Positions 34,918 through 42,651 of a stretch of DNA of 64,000 bases are shown here, in pieces (positions within the stretch are counted from its first letter, which is position 1; the number at the start of each line of letters is the position of its first letter). Source of the stretch: JADJSS01 sp964490845 (lineage in GTDB: Bacteria; Bacteroidota; Bacteroidia; Chitinophagales; JADIYW01); the NCBI GenBank assembly GCA_964490845.1, contig CAZBED010000009.1, forward strand, positions 1-64,000, read 5' to 3'. Under the pieces are notes generated by a model, which ran no database searches, was not told the origin of the DNA, and saw only the letters and a list, made by a program, of their open reading frames with translations. A program made the position numbers and the translations under genes.

Positions 34918-35367
34918 TTAATTTTTTTCAAACGTCAGATAATGAGTTTCACCACTGCCGTCGCTCACATCTTTTAGTTTTATTTTAGTAGTTGTATGTT
35001 CCATAATCTCCCAGTCATCCGTTAGGTCAGTGAAGTTGTCGGGCGCAGAAAAAGAAATATTAAAATCCAGGTCATCGATGCTGTCATCATCGCTGTTGCT
35101 ATCCGTTACGGACCAGGTGCCGGAGTAATTGTTTGTACCATTTGTTGCGGTTAGTGCATTGCTTGCGCCGAATGTAAAATTATATCCGGAAAAATTACCG
35201 GTCTTATCTTCAGTTTTATCCATAAAATAAGTGATTTTCCAGGTACCGGCATTTACTGCATTTATAATACTGGTAGTTGAGTGAACACCGGAGCCTGAAG
35301 TAGAACTTTTGGTGCATGCAGAAATACCCAAACAAGCAACAGAGAATAGAATAAATAAATTTTTCAT
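34918..35367 (-). CDS. Lipoprotein, function unknown
   Basis: A 149-residue protein with a lipoprotein signal (LFILFSVACLGISACTKS). The body has beta-rich lipocalin-like texture: GTWKITYFMDKTEDKTG near the start, NYSGTWSVTD, and DWEIMEHTTTKIKLKD, as in small Bacteroidota lipocalin-like lipoproteins. It probably sits on the envelope and binds a small ligand or partner. Confidence 0.7.
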   Translation of the reverse strand: MKNLFILFSVACLGISACTKSSTSGSGVHSTTSIINAVNAGTWKITYFMDKTEDKTGNFSGYNFTFGASNALTATNGTNNYSGTWSVTDSNSDDDSIDDLDFNISFSAPDNFTDLTDDWEIMEHTTTKIKLKDVSDGSGETHYLTFEKN

Positions 35368-35507
35368 AAAAGAATTTGTGCGTAATAAAGTTATTAAAAT
35401 AAATATAGAGTCGGATAAATGCAGTCTGTTTATTTTGATAATATAAATTCATTAAAAAAATCCACTACATTTTTCCTTATAAAGTTAGATAAATAAATAC
35501 AGTAAAA

Positions 35508-35521
35508 ATGACATAAATCAA
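35508..35521. promoter_or_regulatory. FNR/CRP-like half-palindrome
   Basis: ATGACATAAATCAA fits the TTGAt-n4-aTCAA pattern at 8 of 10 positions. The overlapping 14-mer TGACATAAATCAAT (35509-35522) also occurs exactly at 41424-41437, before the small lipoprotein gene. It lies just before the candidate small RNA. Confidence 0.35.
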
Positions 35522-35529
35522 TAAGCGTT

Positions 35530-35685
35530 GGCTTTTAGATAAGCATGTCACAAAATGTGTTGATATAAGGTTGATAGCGGAAGGATTCTGTCACATCTTT
35601 ACATCAGCAACTGACACCTGTCTGGAAGCTAAAAACCCCCCACATAAAAACCCAAACGAGAGCAACGCAATGTTGCTCTTTTTTT
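35530..35685 (+). ncRNA. Candidate structured small RNA with terminator
   Basis: No reading frame fills 35368-35702, but positions 35530-35637 fold by eye into a rod: GGCTTTTAG (35530-35538) pairs with CTAAAAACC (35629-35637, one mismatch), TGTCA (35546-35550) with TGACA (35612-35616), GTTG (35559-35562) with CAAC (35608-35611), AAGG with TCTT, and GATAG (35573-35577) with CTGTC (35588-35592) closing the apical loop. A strong terminator follows at 35659-35685. A rod of about 110 nt with an internal bubble is the shape of 6S-type RNA; a 6S-Flavo RNA is one possibility. Pairing was done by hand and is not proof. Confidence 0.35.
35659..35685 (+). terminator. Intrinsic terminator without an obvious upstream gene
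   Basis: An 8-bp stem AGAGCAAC/GTTGCTCT (loop GCAAT) is followed by six further T residues on the plus strand. The genes on both sides are on the minus strand, so it must end some plus-strand transcript, which supports the small-RNA call. Confidence 0.8.
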
Positions 35686-35702
35686 ATTTTGTCAATATTT
35701 GA

Positions 35703-37451
35703 TTATAAAATTGCTCCCCAGCTTTTTTTGTCTTTCAGTAGCAATTCTCTGAGCATGCTTACCGGCATCATGCCGTTGTCTGTCATTGCGTCATTGAATT
35801 TTTGCAGAGTGTAGTTGCTGCCTTCCTGCTTTTTATAATCTTCACGCAGTTTCAGGATTTGCAGTTTACCCAGTGTATAAAATAAATATCCCGGGTCGTA
35901 GGTACCGCGCAGTGCTTCCTGTCTGGAAGGTTTATCGCCCTGATACCAGTTGTCCATAAAAAATTTGGTGGCCTCGTCTACGCTCATGCCACTGCAATGT
36001 GTATTGATAGACACACATAGGCGGCAAATGCGTAACAATGCCTCGCCCGATTGGCCTAGTTTGTATTTTGCAGCCTTAACTGGGTCTCCTGTATTGCCAA
36101 AACCTTCATCCACCATCATCTTTTCGGTATAGTGGGCCCAGCCTTCCGTAAAGGCATAGCTGCCAAATATTTTCTGGATTTTAGAAGCCTTGGAAGCATT
36201 GAGATGAAGGAATTGTGTATAATGACCGGGGTATGCCTCGTGTATAGAAACAATATCTGTTGAATAATAGTTAAACTGTGCCAGCCAGTCTTCTTTCTGC
36301 TTAGCTGTCCACTTCGCATCTACCGGTGTAATGTAGTAATACGCTTCCGTCGCCTTTTCTTCAAATGGCCCCGGTGTATCCATAGAAGCAGTGCTGGTTG
36401 AACGCGCATAAACGGGAGTTTCTTCTACTTTTACCCGCACTTCAGACGGCAGGGTAATGATTTTTTTATCGACCAGAAACTGTCGTATGGATTCCAGATT
36501 TTTGATGGCATCCGGTATCAGGCTCTCTGCTGTCGGGTGTTCTTTCTGCATGTCGTTGTATACATCGACCGGTTTTTTGTTCGGGTCAATGATGTGGGCG
36601 GCGGCATTAAATGATTCCTGTTCTTTTTTCAATTCCGCCAAACCGATTTTAAGAATATCTTCAGGAGTCATGGTAATTCCTTCCCCGTACAGCAGCATTT
36701 TACGAAAGTTCTCTTTTCCGATAGCATAGTGGTTGTGTGACTTTGGCAGTTTTTCCTTTTCCAGATACGACGCATAATCTTCCATAGCGGCAATCGCTTT
36801 CTGATTGGTTTCGTTGAAGTTTTTCATCAAAGAATCATTCTTAACGTCTTTGAGCGCCATCACCAGTTCATTCTTTAAGAAACCCGCGGAACCTTTGGCG
36901 ATATCTATAGCCAGATTAATATAAGGCAAGGCGAGAGAATCGTTGAGATTGGCTTTGGCCGCCGCGATGATTTCAGGAATTTTGTTTTCTATGCTGATGA
37001 TAGATTGAATGCGCTGTTCGAGCGGAGCGAAATTACGTTTGATGTATATATTGACATCCGCTGCGTTAGCATAGGTCATCGGATTTTTTGAATACGATTC
37101 AAGGTCTTCAAAATAGAAGATATCATTTTTCACGGCACTGCACAGTACACGCCAGTCGTAATAATTTTGGGTGTTCAGGCTGCTGCTGTTCATAGCGGCT
37201 AATTGGGCGTCATAGGATTTGAGCCATTCCAGTTGTTTGTCCAGCCCGGCTTTGCTGTAGTCGGTTGTTTTTCCGTCATATTGATGGAGGCCAAGGTAAA
37301 CACCATAAGCCGGATGCCAATCCAGGTATTCTGATAAGAATTTTTCGGAAAAAGCTTCAAAGTCCTTGTCGGCTGAAGCATTTTTTGAATGCTGGTTGCA
37401 GCTGAAAATCAGCATGGAAATCAACAGGACAAGATATGTTTGTTTGTACAT
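35703..37451 (-). CDS. DUF885-family metallopeptidase-like lipoprotein
   Basis: A 582-residue exported protein with a lipoprotein signal (LVLLISMLIFSCNQ). It is helical throughout and carries the DUF885 motif SIHEAYPGHYTQFLHL (H-E-x3-P-G-H, near residue 404), followed by SYAFTEGWAHYTEKMM, the likely third zinc-ligand region. Members are presumed zinc peptidases of the cell envelope. It appears complete and single-gene, with a perfect 16-base palindrome 45 bases upstream. Confidence 0.88.
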   Translation of the reverse strand: MYKQTYLVLLISMLIFSCNQHSKNASADKDFEAFSEKFLSEYLDWHPAYGVYLGLHQYDGKTTDYSKAGLDKQLEWLKSYDAQLAAMNSSSLNTQNYYDWRVLCSAVKNDIFYFEDLESYSKNPMTYANAADVNIYIKRNFAPLEQRIQSIISIENKIPEIIAAAKANLNDSLALPYINLAIDIAKGSAGFLKNELVMALKDVKNDSLMKNFNETNQKAIAAMEDYASYLEKEKLPKSHNHYAIGKENFRKMLLYGEGITMTPEDILKIGLAELKKEQESFNAAAHIIDPNKKPVDVYNDMQKEHPTAESLIPDAIKNLESIRQFLVDKKIITLPSEVRVKVEETPVYARSTSTASMDTPGPFEEKATEAYYYITPVDAKWTAKQKEDWLAQFNYYSTDIVSIHEAYPGHYTQFLHLNASKASKIQKIFGSYAFTEGWAHYTEKMMVDEGFGNTGDPVKAAKYKLGQSGEALLRICRLCVSINTHCSGMSVDEATKFFMDNWYQGDKPSRQEALRGTYDPGYLFYTLGKLQILKLREDYKKQEGSNYTLQKFNDAMTDNGMMPVSMLRELLLKDKKSWGAIL

Positions 37452-37495
37452 AGACTGAAAAAATTGAATGATAAAATAAGATTAGTGGTATTAAA

Positions 37496-37511
37496 TGTAA
37501 TATATATTACA
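37496..37511. promoter_or_regulatory. Perfect 16-base palindrome
   Basis: TGTAATATATATTACA is fully self-complementary. It lies 45 bases upstream of the DUF885 start and 20 bases after the stop of the DUF5995-like gene on the same strand. It is too AT-rich and lacks a T-run to be a terminator, so it could be an operator. Confidence 0.45.
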
Positions 37512-37530
37512 ACGTTCTAAAAAAAAATGG

Positions 37531-38400
37531 TTAATTCAGTAACTTAGCATCGTCACCGGCCTGAAGTATTCCTTCCCGGTCTTTAAATGATTGCAGGCAA
37601 ATATTGTGCATCTGCTGTTCAGTTCTTTTTCCATGCATTAAGTCCATGCCACGCTGCCAGGATTCCGTGCGCAGTATATCTACCACGGCATGTGTGGTAA
37701 ACCCTACCCCGAAAATACCATCCACAAAATCGCCGATACCGAATAATTTAAATGCCTCATCGGCATTCTTTACATCATATTGTAATCTCATTTCTGCAGC
37801 CGCTTCCGGATATGCGCCCGCGATGAAATCAGTATAGTCCTTAAATTCTTCTTTGAAAGCATCCTGTGCCTGAATGTTCAGTAAAACAAAAGGTATATCA
37901 TAAGTGATATGAGCGTTGATGCCTGACATCGCCAGATGAAGGATGGAATTCTGATTATCCGCTACTCGCTGATAATAATTCATCCATGCAGGTTCAATGG
38001 ATTCGCCGAGTAAATAGGAATGAAAATTGCGGATATAATGTTTGGCAAATTCGTTCATGAAGGCCCTGCCATCTGCAGCGTGCGGAGTTGTAGAGTTAAT
38101 CAGGCTGTTATAGGCTACATTTGTGATAACATTATACAACGTAGGAAATGCGCCGGCTCTGTCTTTATATTTATTAAAAATCAACACCATCTCGTTCATA
38201 CTGTGTTTCAGTTCTGTGATGCTAAAGATTTTGCCGGTATCAGAGAGTTCCAGCAAAGCGAGGTAATCTTCATCACTATAAAAAGTGGTACCGCTTCCGG
38301 ATACAATGATATGTTGCTCGGATAATAAAGGCGCATCTGTTTTTTTACAGGAACTAAGTAAGAGCACTAAGGCTGCTAGCAAAAAAATCTTACGATTCAT
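37531..38400 (-). CDS. DUF5995-like lipoprotein
   Basis: A 289-residue lipoprotein (LAALVLLLSSCKKTD). The mature helical part contains the DUF5995-type core AMSGINAHITYDIPFVLLNI near residue 155, preceded by a segment with AADGRAFMNEF. Such proteins are found in Actinobacteria and Bacteroidota without known function; the conserved Asn-His in GINAHITYD hints at a metal or catalytic site. The assignment rests on this motif only. Confidence 0.6.
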   Translation of the reverse strand: MNRKIFLLAALVLLLSSCKKTDAPLLSEQHIIVSGSGTTFYSDEDYLALLELSDTGKIFSITELKHSMNEMVLIFNKYKDRAGAFPTLYNVITNVAYNSLINSTTPHAADGRAFMNEFAKHYIRNFHSYLLGESIEPAWMNYYQRVADNQNSILHLAMSGINAHITYDIPFVLLNIQAQDAFKEEFKDYTDFIAGAYPEAAAEMRLQYDVKNADEAFKLFGIGDFVDGIFGVGFTTHAVVDILRTESWQRGMDLMHGKRTEQQMHNICLQSFKDREGILQAGDDAKLLN

Positions 38401-38448
38401 ATATTAAATCTACTAAACGCAGCTGAAATATACAATATCTATAAGATA

Positions 38449-39255
38449 TTATTCTGTTGCCGAAGGCTTCTTTTTGTCTTTTGTCGGAAAACGCATGGAT
38501 AATCCCATACTGCTGATAAAGCGTGGAGATTGTTTGATAAATCCTGCACCGACGGATGCGTCGAATTGCAGCCATTTGTTAAACAGATATGCAAAGCCTG
38601 TATTGATACGTCCGTCGAATCGTTTTCCATGCGGATAAATTCCAATCACTTCCACAAATAATTTCATCTGCTGATGTCTGCCGCCGGTTTTTCTTATCAA
38701 TGTTGTCCAGTTGCTGGCGATGGCAAATAAATAGGTTGGTTTGGCATCTTCACCATTCCATTCGAGTCCGTAATTGTAGGCCAGACCGAAATTCTTAGGT
38801 AAAAACTGCTCCATACATATTTTAAAATAAGGGGCAACATATTTTGTCTTGAAATTTTTGGTGGAAATGATATTTACACTGAGGCCACCAATGAAGGAAC
38901 TGCCCGGTGCATAACGCTTTGCGTCCAGCATCTTTATCTTCATACCGATAAAGACAGGATGCAAGCCGGTTGCGGAACTATCGCTGAATTTGTAGGTAGT
39001 TGCATCACCGTGAACGCGTAACTCAAAATACTGACTGATGCCGTATTTCAAAAAAAAAGCTGGATGCTGAATTTCATGGAGGTTGGAATAGTTCTTATAG
39101 GCAGCACCGAATTCAATCTGTGCTTTACCTTTGGGTACCAGCAGAATTCCTTCGTAAAAAGCAGGCCTGGTACTCGCGAAATGGTAAACAGAATCTTGTG
39201 CATTTACAGAAAATGCCGACAACAGAATAAGGGAAATCAGTATTTTTTTCTTCAT
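38449..39255 (-). CDS. Outer-membrane beta-barrel (transporter-type) protein
   Basis: About 268 residues from MKKKILISLILLSAFSVNAQ at 39255 (an in-frame ATG five codons upstream is less good because it adds residues before the signal). The remainder alternates strands and turns in the style of MetA-pathway phenol-degradation outer-membrane proteins (FEGIL-type start FYEGILLVPKGKAQIEFG, APGSSFIGGLSVNI). It probably forms a small barrel; substrate unknown. Confidence 0.72.
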   Translation of the reverse strand: MKKKILISLILLSAFSVNAQDSVYHFASTRPAFYEGILLVPKGKAQIEFGAAYKNYSNLHEIQHPAFFLKYGISQYFELRVHGDATTYKFSDSSATGLHPVFIGMKIKMLDAKRYAPGSSFIGGLSVNIISTKNFKTKYVAPYFKICMEQFLPKNFGLAYNYGLEWNGEDAKPTYLFAIASNWTTLIRKTGGRHQQMKLFVEVIGIYPHGKRFDGRINTGFAYLFNKWLQFDASVGAGFIKQSPRFISSMGLSMRFPTKDKKKPSATE

Positions 39256-39324
39256 CGCATAAAAGTACAAAAAGGAACTAGTTTAAATGAGTACTTTTTT
39301 TGTAAGTTTATGACAATTATTTTT

Positions 39325-39840
39325 ATGAACCTCTATCAACAAAAATTAGAAGAACGGGTAATCCGGCATGAACGTGTTTTCATTGCGGATAATGCCAAAG
39401 TACTGGGCGATGTGGAATTGCACGACGATGTATCCGTTTGGTTTGGTGTAGTACTGCGTGCCGATTTTGACAGTATAACCATTGGGAAACGTACCAATGT
39501 GCAGGAAGGAGTCATCATGCATGTTGATTTTGGCGGCCCTGTTATTATCGGTGAGGATAATCTTATTGGTCATGGTGCTATGATTCACGGCGCTACTATA
39601 GGTAATGGTAACCTGATAGGCATGCGTGCTACCATTTTGAATGGTGCAAAAATCGGGAATGGCTGCATCATTGGCGCTCATGCGCTTGTAACGGAGAATA
39701 TGGTGGTGCCGGATGGCAGTATGGTGCTCGGTACACCCGGTAAAATTGTGAAAACCCTGCCCGTCGAAACTGTAAAAGAAAAAGTGCTGTTTGGGGTGGA
39801 AGAATACTTGAAGGAAAAAGAAATGTATTTAGGGCAATGA
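39325..39840 (+). CDS. Gamma-class carbonic anhydrase-like protein
   Basis: A left-handed beta-helix protein of about 171 residues from MNLYQQKLEERVIRHE; an ATG five codons earlier (39310) is an alternative. The longer reading frame open back to 39064 is antisense to the barrel gene and is not taken as coding. Zinc-ligand His residues are in MHVDFGG and IGHGAMIHGATIG, and hexapeptide repeats such as IGNGNLIGM and IGNGCIIGAHALV run through the centre. It hydrates CO2 or acts as an acyl-carrier scaffold. The next gene starts inside its stop (ATGA overlap). Confidence 0.93.
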   Translation: MNLYQQKLEERVIRHERVFIADNAKVLGDVELHDDVSVWFGVVLRADFDSITIGKRTNVQEGVIMHVDFGGPVIIGEDNLIGHGAMIHGATIGNGNLIGMRATILNGAKIGNGCIIGAHALVTENMVVPDGSMVLGTPGKIVKTLPVETVKEKVLFGVEEYLKEKEMYLGQ

Positions 39841-40802
39841 AAATTCTCATCATACGTTTCTCTTCTATCGGCGATATCGTTTTGACGAGTCCGGTGATTC
39901 GTTGCTTGAAACAGCAACTACCCGACAGTGAGATACATTATCTGACCAAAACACACTACAGCCAAATTATCGAAGGGAATCCATTTGTTTCAAAAATATA
40001 CGCTATTGAATCGTCTGTTAAAGAAGTCATAGCATCACTTCAGTCAGAAAAGTATGATGCCATCATTGATTTGCATAACAATATACGTTCGCGCCAGGTA
40101 ACATCGGCATTAAAGGTGAAGGCATTCAGGTACAACAAGCAAAGCTTTAAACGTTTTTTATTGACACGGTTTAAGTTAAACCTGCTGCACAACCATGTGG
40201 TAGACCGCTATTTTACGGCCGTTGCACCTCTGAATGTCATTAATGACGGAAAAGGATTGGATTATTTTATTCCGGAAAAGGATGAAGTTCCTGTACAACA
40301 ACTTCCGTTCACTCATTTGGCCGGCTATTGTGTAATAGTAGTGGGAGCGAAGCATTTTACAAAGCAGATACCTATGGTAAAACTGGAAGAATTGTGCAGC
40401 AAGATTAAAATTCCTATTCTGTTGCTGGGCGGCCCGGATGATGTTTACCTTGGTTTACAGTTGGAAAATAAAGACCACTTTAAGATTTCCAGTGCGTGCG
40501 GCAGATACAATATCAATCAGTCTGCGGCGGTGATAAGACGGGCTAAATATATCATCACGCCGGATACTGGCATGATGCATATTGCTGCTGCATTTAACAA
40601 ACGTATCATTTCTATTTGGGGAGGCACCGAAAAACGATTGGGATTTACGCCTTATCTGGTCAATAACAGCACTTCTGTTATTATTGAAAATAATCAGTTA
40701 TCCTGCAGGCCTTGTCATCGCTTCGGCCTGGATAAATGCCCGAAAGGCCATTTCAAATGTATGATGGATTTGGATATGCAGAAGGTGGTGGATGTGCTGT
40801 AG
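39837..40802 (+). CDS. Glycosyltransferase family 9 (heptosyltransferase-like)
   Basis: A 321-residue GT-B enzyme. The start KILIIRFSSIGDIVLTSPVIRCLKQ and the C-terminal TPDTGMMHIAAAF followed by ISIWGGTEKRLGFTPY are the GT9 donor-site signatures. It most likely adds a heptose or similar sugar to the LPS core at the inner-membrane face. Its ATG overlaps the stop of the carbonic anhydrase-like gene by 4 bases, so the two are coupled. Confidence 0.93.
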   Translation: MKILIIRFSSIGDIVLTSPVIRCLKQQLPDSEIHYLTKTHYSQIIEGNPFVSKIYAIESSVKEVIASLQSEKYDAIIDLHNNIRSRQVTSALKVKAFRYNKQSFKRFLLTRFKLNLLHNHVVDRYFTAVAPLNVINDGKGLDYFIPEKDEVPVQQLPFTHLAGYCVIVVGAKHFTKQIPMVKLEELCSKIKIPILLLGGPDDVYLGLQLENKDHFKISSACGRYNINQSAAVIRRAKYIITPDTGMMHIAAAFNKRIISIWGGTEKRLGFTPYLVNNSTSVIIENNQLSCRPCHRFGLDKCPKGHFKCMMDLDMQKVVDVL

Positions 40803-40836
40803 AACGCCATTGAAATCTGATCGTTCGGGCTTTATT

Positions 40837-41304
40837 TTATTCATTATGATACGGAAATCCATGCATAATGGTATAAGCCCTGTATAACTGTTCCATAAAT
40901 ATCAGTCGTATGAGTTGATGCGAGAAAGTCATTCTGGAAAGGGAAATTTTATCGTTTGCTCTTGCATAAATTTTTTCATCAAAACCCCAGGCGCCGCCAA
41001 TCAGAAATACAAGTTTTTTAGTAGACAGATTTTCTTTTTTGACGATGAACTGAGCAAATTCTACCGAAGTGAGTGATTTTCCTCTTTCATCCAGTAACAC
41101 TAAAATATCATCCGGTTTCAGTTTGGGCAGGATTTTCTCTGCTTCCTGTTGTTTTACGGCAGAAGGGTTTGTCAGTCCTTTCAATTCCGGAATCTCAACA
41201 ACAGAAACAGAAGTGAACCGTTCAATACGCTTGAGGAATTCTGTATATCCCTTTTGAGTAAAATCCTGAAATGTCTTTCCAATCCACCATATTTCTATTT
41301 TCAT
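40837..41304 (-). CDS. rlmH: 23S rRNA pseudouridine1915 N3-methyltransferase
   Basis: A 155-residue SPOUT methyltransferase from MKIEIWWIGKTFQDF; an upstream in-frame Met (41343) adds 13 non-homologous residues. The trefoil-knot motifs LVFLIGGAWGFDEKIYARAN and the C-terminal SHQLIRLIFMEQLYRAYTIMHGFPYHNE are fully conserved. It methylates pseudouridine 1915 of helix 69 in the assembled ribosome. It converges with the GT9 gene. Confidence 0.97.
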   Translation of the reverse strand: MKIEIWWIGKTFQDFTQKGYTEFLKRIERFTSVSVVEIPELKGLTNPSAVKQQEAEKILPKLKPDDILVLLDERGKSLTSVEFAQFIVKKENLSTKKLVFLIGGAWGFDEKIYARANDKISLSRMTFSHQLIRLIFMEQLYRAYTIMHGFPYHNE

Positions 41305-41422
41305 TTCGTTTTTTTTTATTCCGGCTAGCTGTAAATCCTGCAAATATTAGACAAATAAACCGCGCAATATGTTAAAAATTCAATTTCCCGGGAATATTTT
41401 ACATTTATTTTTCTTTAAGGTA

Positions 41423-41453
41423 TTGACATAAATCAATTATATTACTACATTTA
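41423..41453 (+). promoter_or_regulatory. Promoter of the small lipoprotein with FNR-like site
   Basis: TTG (41423-41425) and TACATTTA (41446-41453) are spaced by 20 bases, a good Bacteroidota -33/-7 pair. The -33 lies inside TTGACATAAATCAA (41423-41436), which fits FNR-type TTGAt-n4-aTCAA at 9 of 10 positions, and contains the 14-mer also found at 35509-35522. Confidence 0.5.
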
Positions 41454-41472
41454 CAATGAAATTCTAAGAGAT

Positions 41473-41685
41473 ATGGGCAGATTATTTACTCTTAGAAACA
41501 TAATCCCTCTTTTTATACTGTTGTTACTGGCGGGATGTCAGGAGGGAAATTATAGCAATAATTTTAACTATCAGAGTGATTTGCAGACTTATTCCTCAGA
41601 AGATAAGAACGATATTCCGCAACAGGTAGGTGAGGTAATAGACCCGGAAACAGGAAGAGTTGCTTACAGGGTAGTAAGAAAATAA
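41473..41685 (+). CDS. Small lipoprotein, function unknown
   Basis: A 70-residue protein. A lipoprotein signal (IIPLFILLLLAGCQEG, Cys near 22) is followed by a short, polar, probably disordered stretch and a final segment GEVIDPETGRVAYRVVRK. A mature peptide of about 48 residues with a strong own promoter and terminator is unusual for noise. I do not recognise a family. Confidence 0.65.
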   Translation: MGRLFTLRNIIPLFILLLLAGCQEGNYSNNFNYQSDLQTYSSEDKNDIPQQVGEVIDPETGRVAYRVVRK

Positions 41686-41705
41686 CCATGGAACTATGTA
41701 TAAAG

Positions 41706-41732
41706 AAAAGCCCCGCGTAAGCGGGGCTTTTT
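41706..41732. terminator. Bidirectional intrinsic terminator
   Basis: An 11-bp stem AAAAGCCCCGC/GCGGGGCTTTT with loop GTAA; T-run on the plus strand, and A-run giving T on the minus strand. It ends the small lipoprotein gene and the rplU-rpmA operon from the other side. Confidence 0.85.
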
Positions 41733-41760
41733 ATCTTTATCATTCAAACAGAAAACTATA

Positions 41761-42009
41761 TTATGCTATATGCACAAACGTTCTGTCTTTAAAACCTTTT
41801 TTGAACAATACTTTTCCGTCTTTTAATGCAAAAATCGTATGGTCTTTACCTAAGCCTACGCCCTCACCCGGATGGAATTTAGTACCTCTCTGGCGGATGA
41901 TAATGTTTCCGGCAATAGCCTCTTGTCCACCGTATAATTTAACGCCTAATCGTTTGCTGTGTGATTCTCTACCGTTTCTGGAGCTACCGACACCTTTCTT
42001 ATGAGCCAT
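41761..42009 (-). CDS. rpmA: 50S ribosomal protein L27
   Basis: An 82-residue L27, which reaches into the peptidyl-transferase centre. The typical start AHKKGVGSSRNGRESHSKRLGVKLYGGQ and the RQRGTKFHPGEGVGLGKDHTIFAL segment are complete. No N-terminal extension needing protease cleavage is present. It follows rplU by 26 bases. Confidence 0.98.
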   Translation of the reverse strand: MAHKKGVGSSRNGRESHSKRLGVKLYGGQEAIAGNIIIRQRGTKFHPGEGVGLGKDHTIFALKDGKVLFKKGFKDRTFVHIA

Positions 42010-42035
42010 TTTATTTTAATTTTTAAAGTTTGTAA

Positions 42036-42344
42036 TTAAGCTATCGTGTCAATCTTTACTTTTGTATAAGACTGTCTGAAGCCGTTTTTCACTTTGAATC
42101 CTTTTCTTCTTTTTTTCTTGAAAACGATTACTTTATCGCCTTTGGTATGTTCAACGATGGTCGCTGATACAGCCGCACCACTGATAGTAGGGCTTCCTAC
42201 TTTTACACCGGTGTCACCGGATACCATAAGCACTTTGTCAAAGTTTACTTTATCTCCTGCGTTACCGTCCAGTTTGTAAACAAAAATCTCCTGATTCTGA
42301 GCTACTTTAAACTGATGACCGCCTATTTCTACGATTGCGTACAT
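42036..42344 (-). CDS. rplU: 50S ribosomal protein L21
   Basis: A 102-residue L21, which binds 23S rRNA with L20. The start MYAIVEIGGHQFKV and the basic KKKRRKGFKVKNGFRQSYTKVKI near the end are the family signature. It leads the rplU-rpmA operon. The 300 bases upstream (42345-42651) hold only a hairpin near 42622. Confidence 0.98.
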   Translation of the reverse strand: MYAIVEIGGHQFKVAQNQEIFVYKLDGNAGDKVNFDKVLMVSGDTGVKVGSPTISGAAVSATIVEHTKGDKVIVFKKKRRKGFKVKNGFRQSYTKVKIDTIA

Positions 42345-42621
42345 GATTTACTTTTTTGGAGTTGCAAAGATAGCTATTTTTTCCTGATTTTTAAATAGGT
42401 AGTGTTGATTTTTTATTAAGTCAACAGGTTTTACACAATCATTAATTTTATTTTATGTAATTAATTGATAAATAAATAATTATGAGTTGTGTGTGGGTAT
42501 TATATTTAAACAATGAGTATTTTTTGTATTTATTTTATAAAAAAATCACACTTAGATTTGGATATCGTTGGTGCCAAAACGATTATTTTCTCTTATCATC
42601 TGTGGCAATTTAATTTAGTTC

Positions 42622-42643
42622 GGGCGGAATAATCATTCCGCCC
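42622..42643 (-). terminator. Hairpin after the PhoD-like gene
   Basis: A perfect 9-bp stem GGGCGGAAT/ATTCCGCCC with a 4-base loop lies 8 bases after the stop of the minus-strand PhoD-like gene. The following T content is weak, so it may be a stabilising hairpin or an inefficient terminator. Confidence 0.55.
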
Positions 42644-42651
42644 TCATTATT

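Noticed and set aside
35565..35600. CGGAAGG as an SRP RNA apical loop
   Set aside because: The GGAA tetraloop is there, but the flanking symmetric loop (CAGG and AGCAG) that defines SRP RNA is missing.
39064..39324. Long N-terminal extension of the carbonic anhydrase-like gene
   Set aside because: The added 80-odd residues are antisense to the outer-membrane barrel gene and do not match the family, which starts at MNLYQQKLEE.
42345..42621. Possible small gene upstream of rplU
   Set aside because: Only AT-rich sequence with no frame above about 30 codons and no structure besides the hairpin at 42622.
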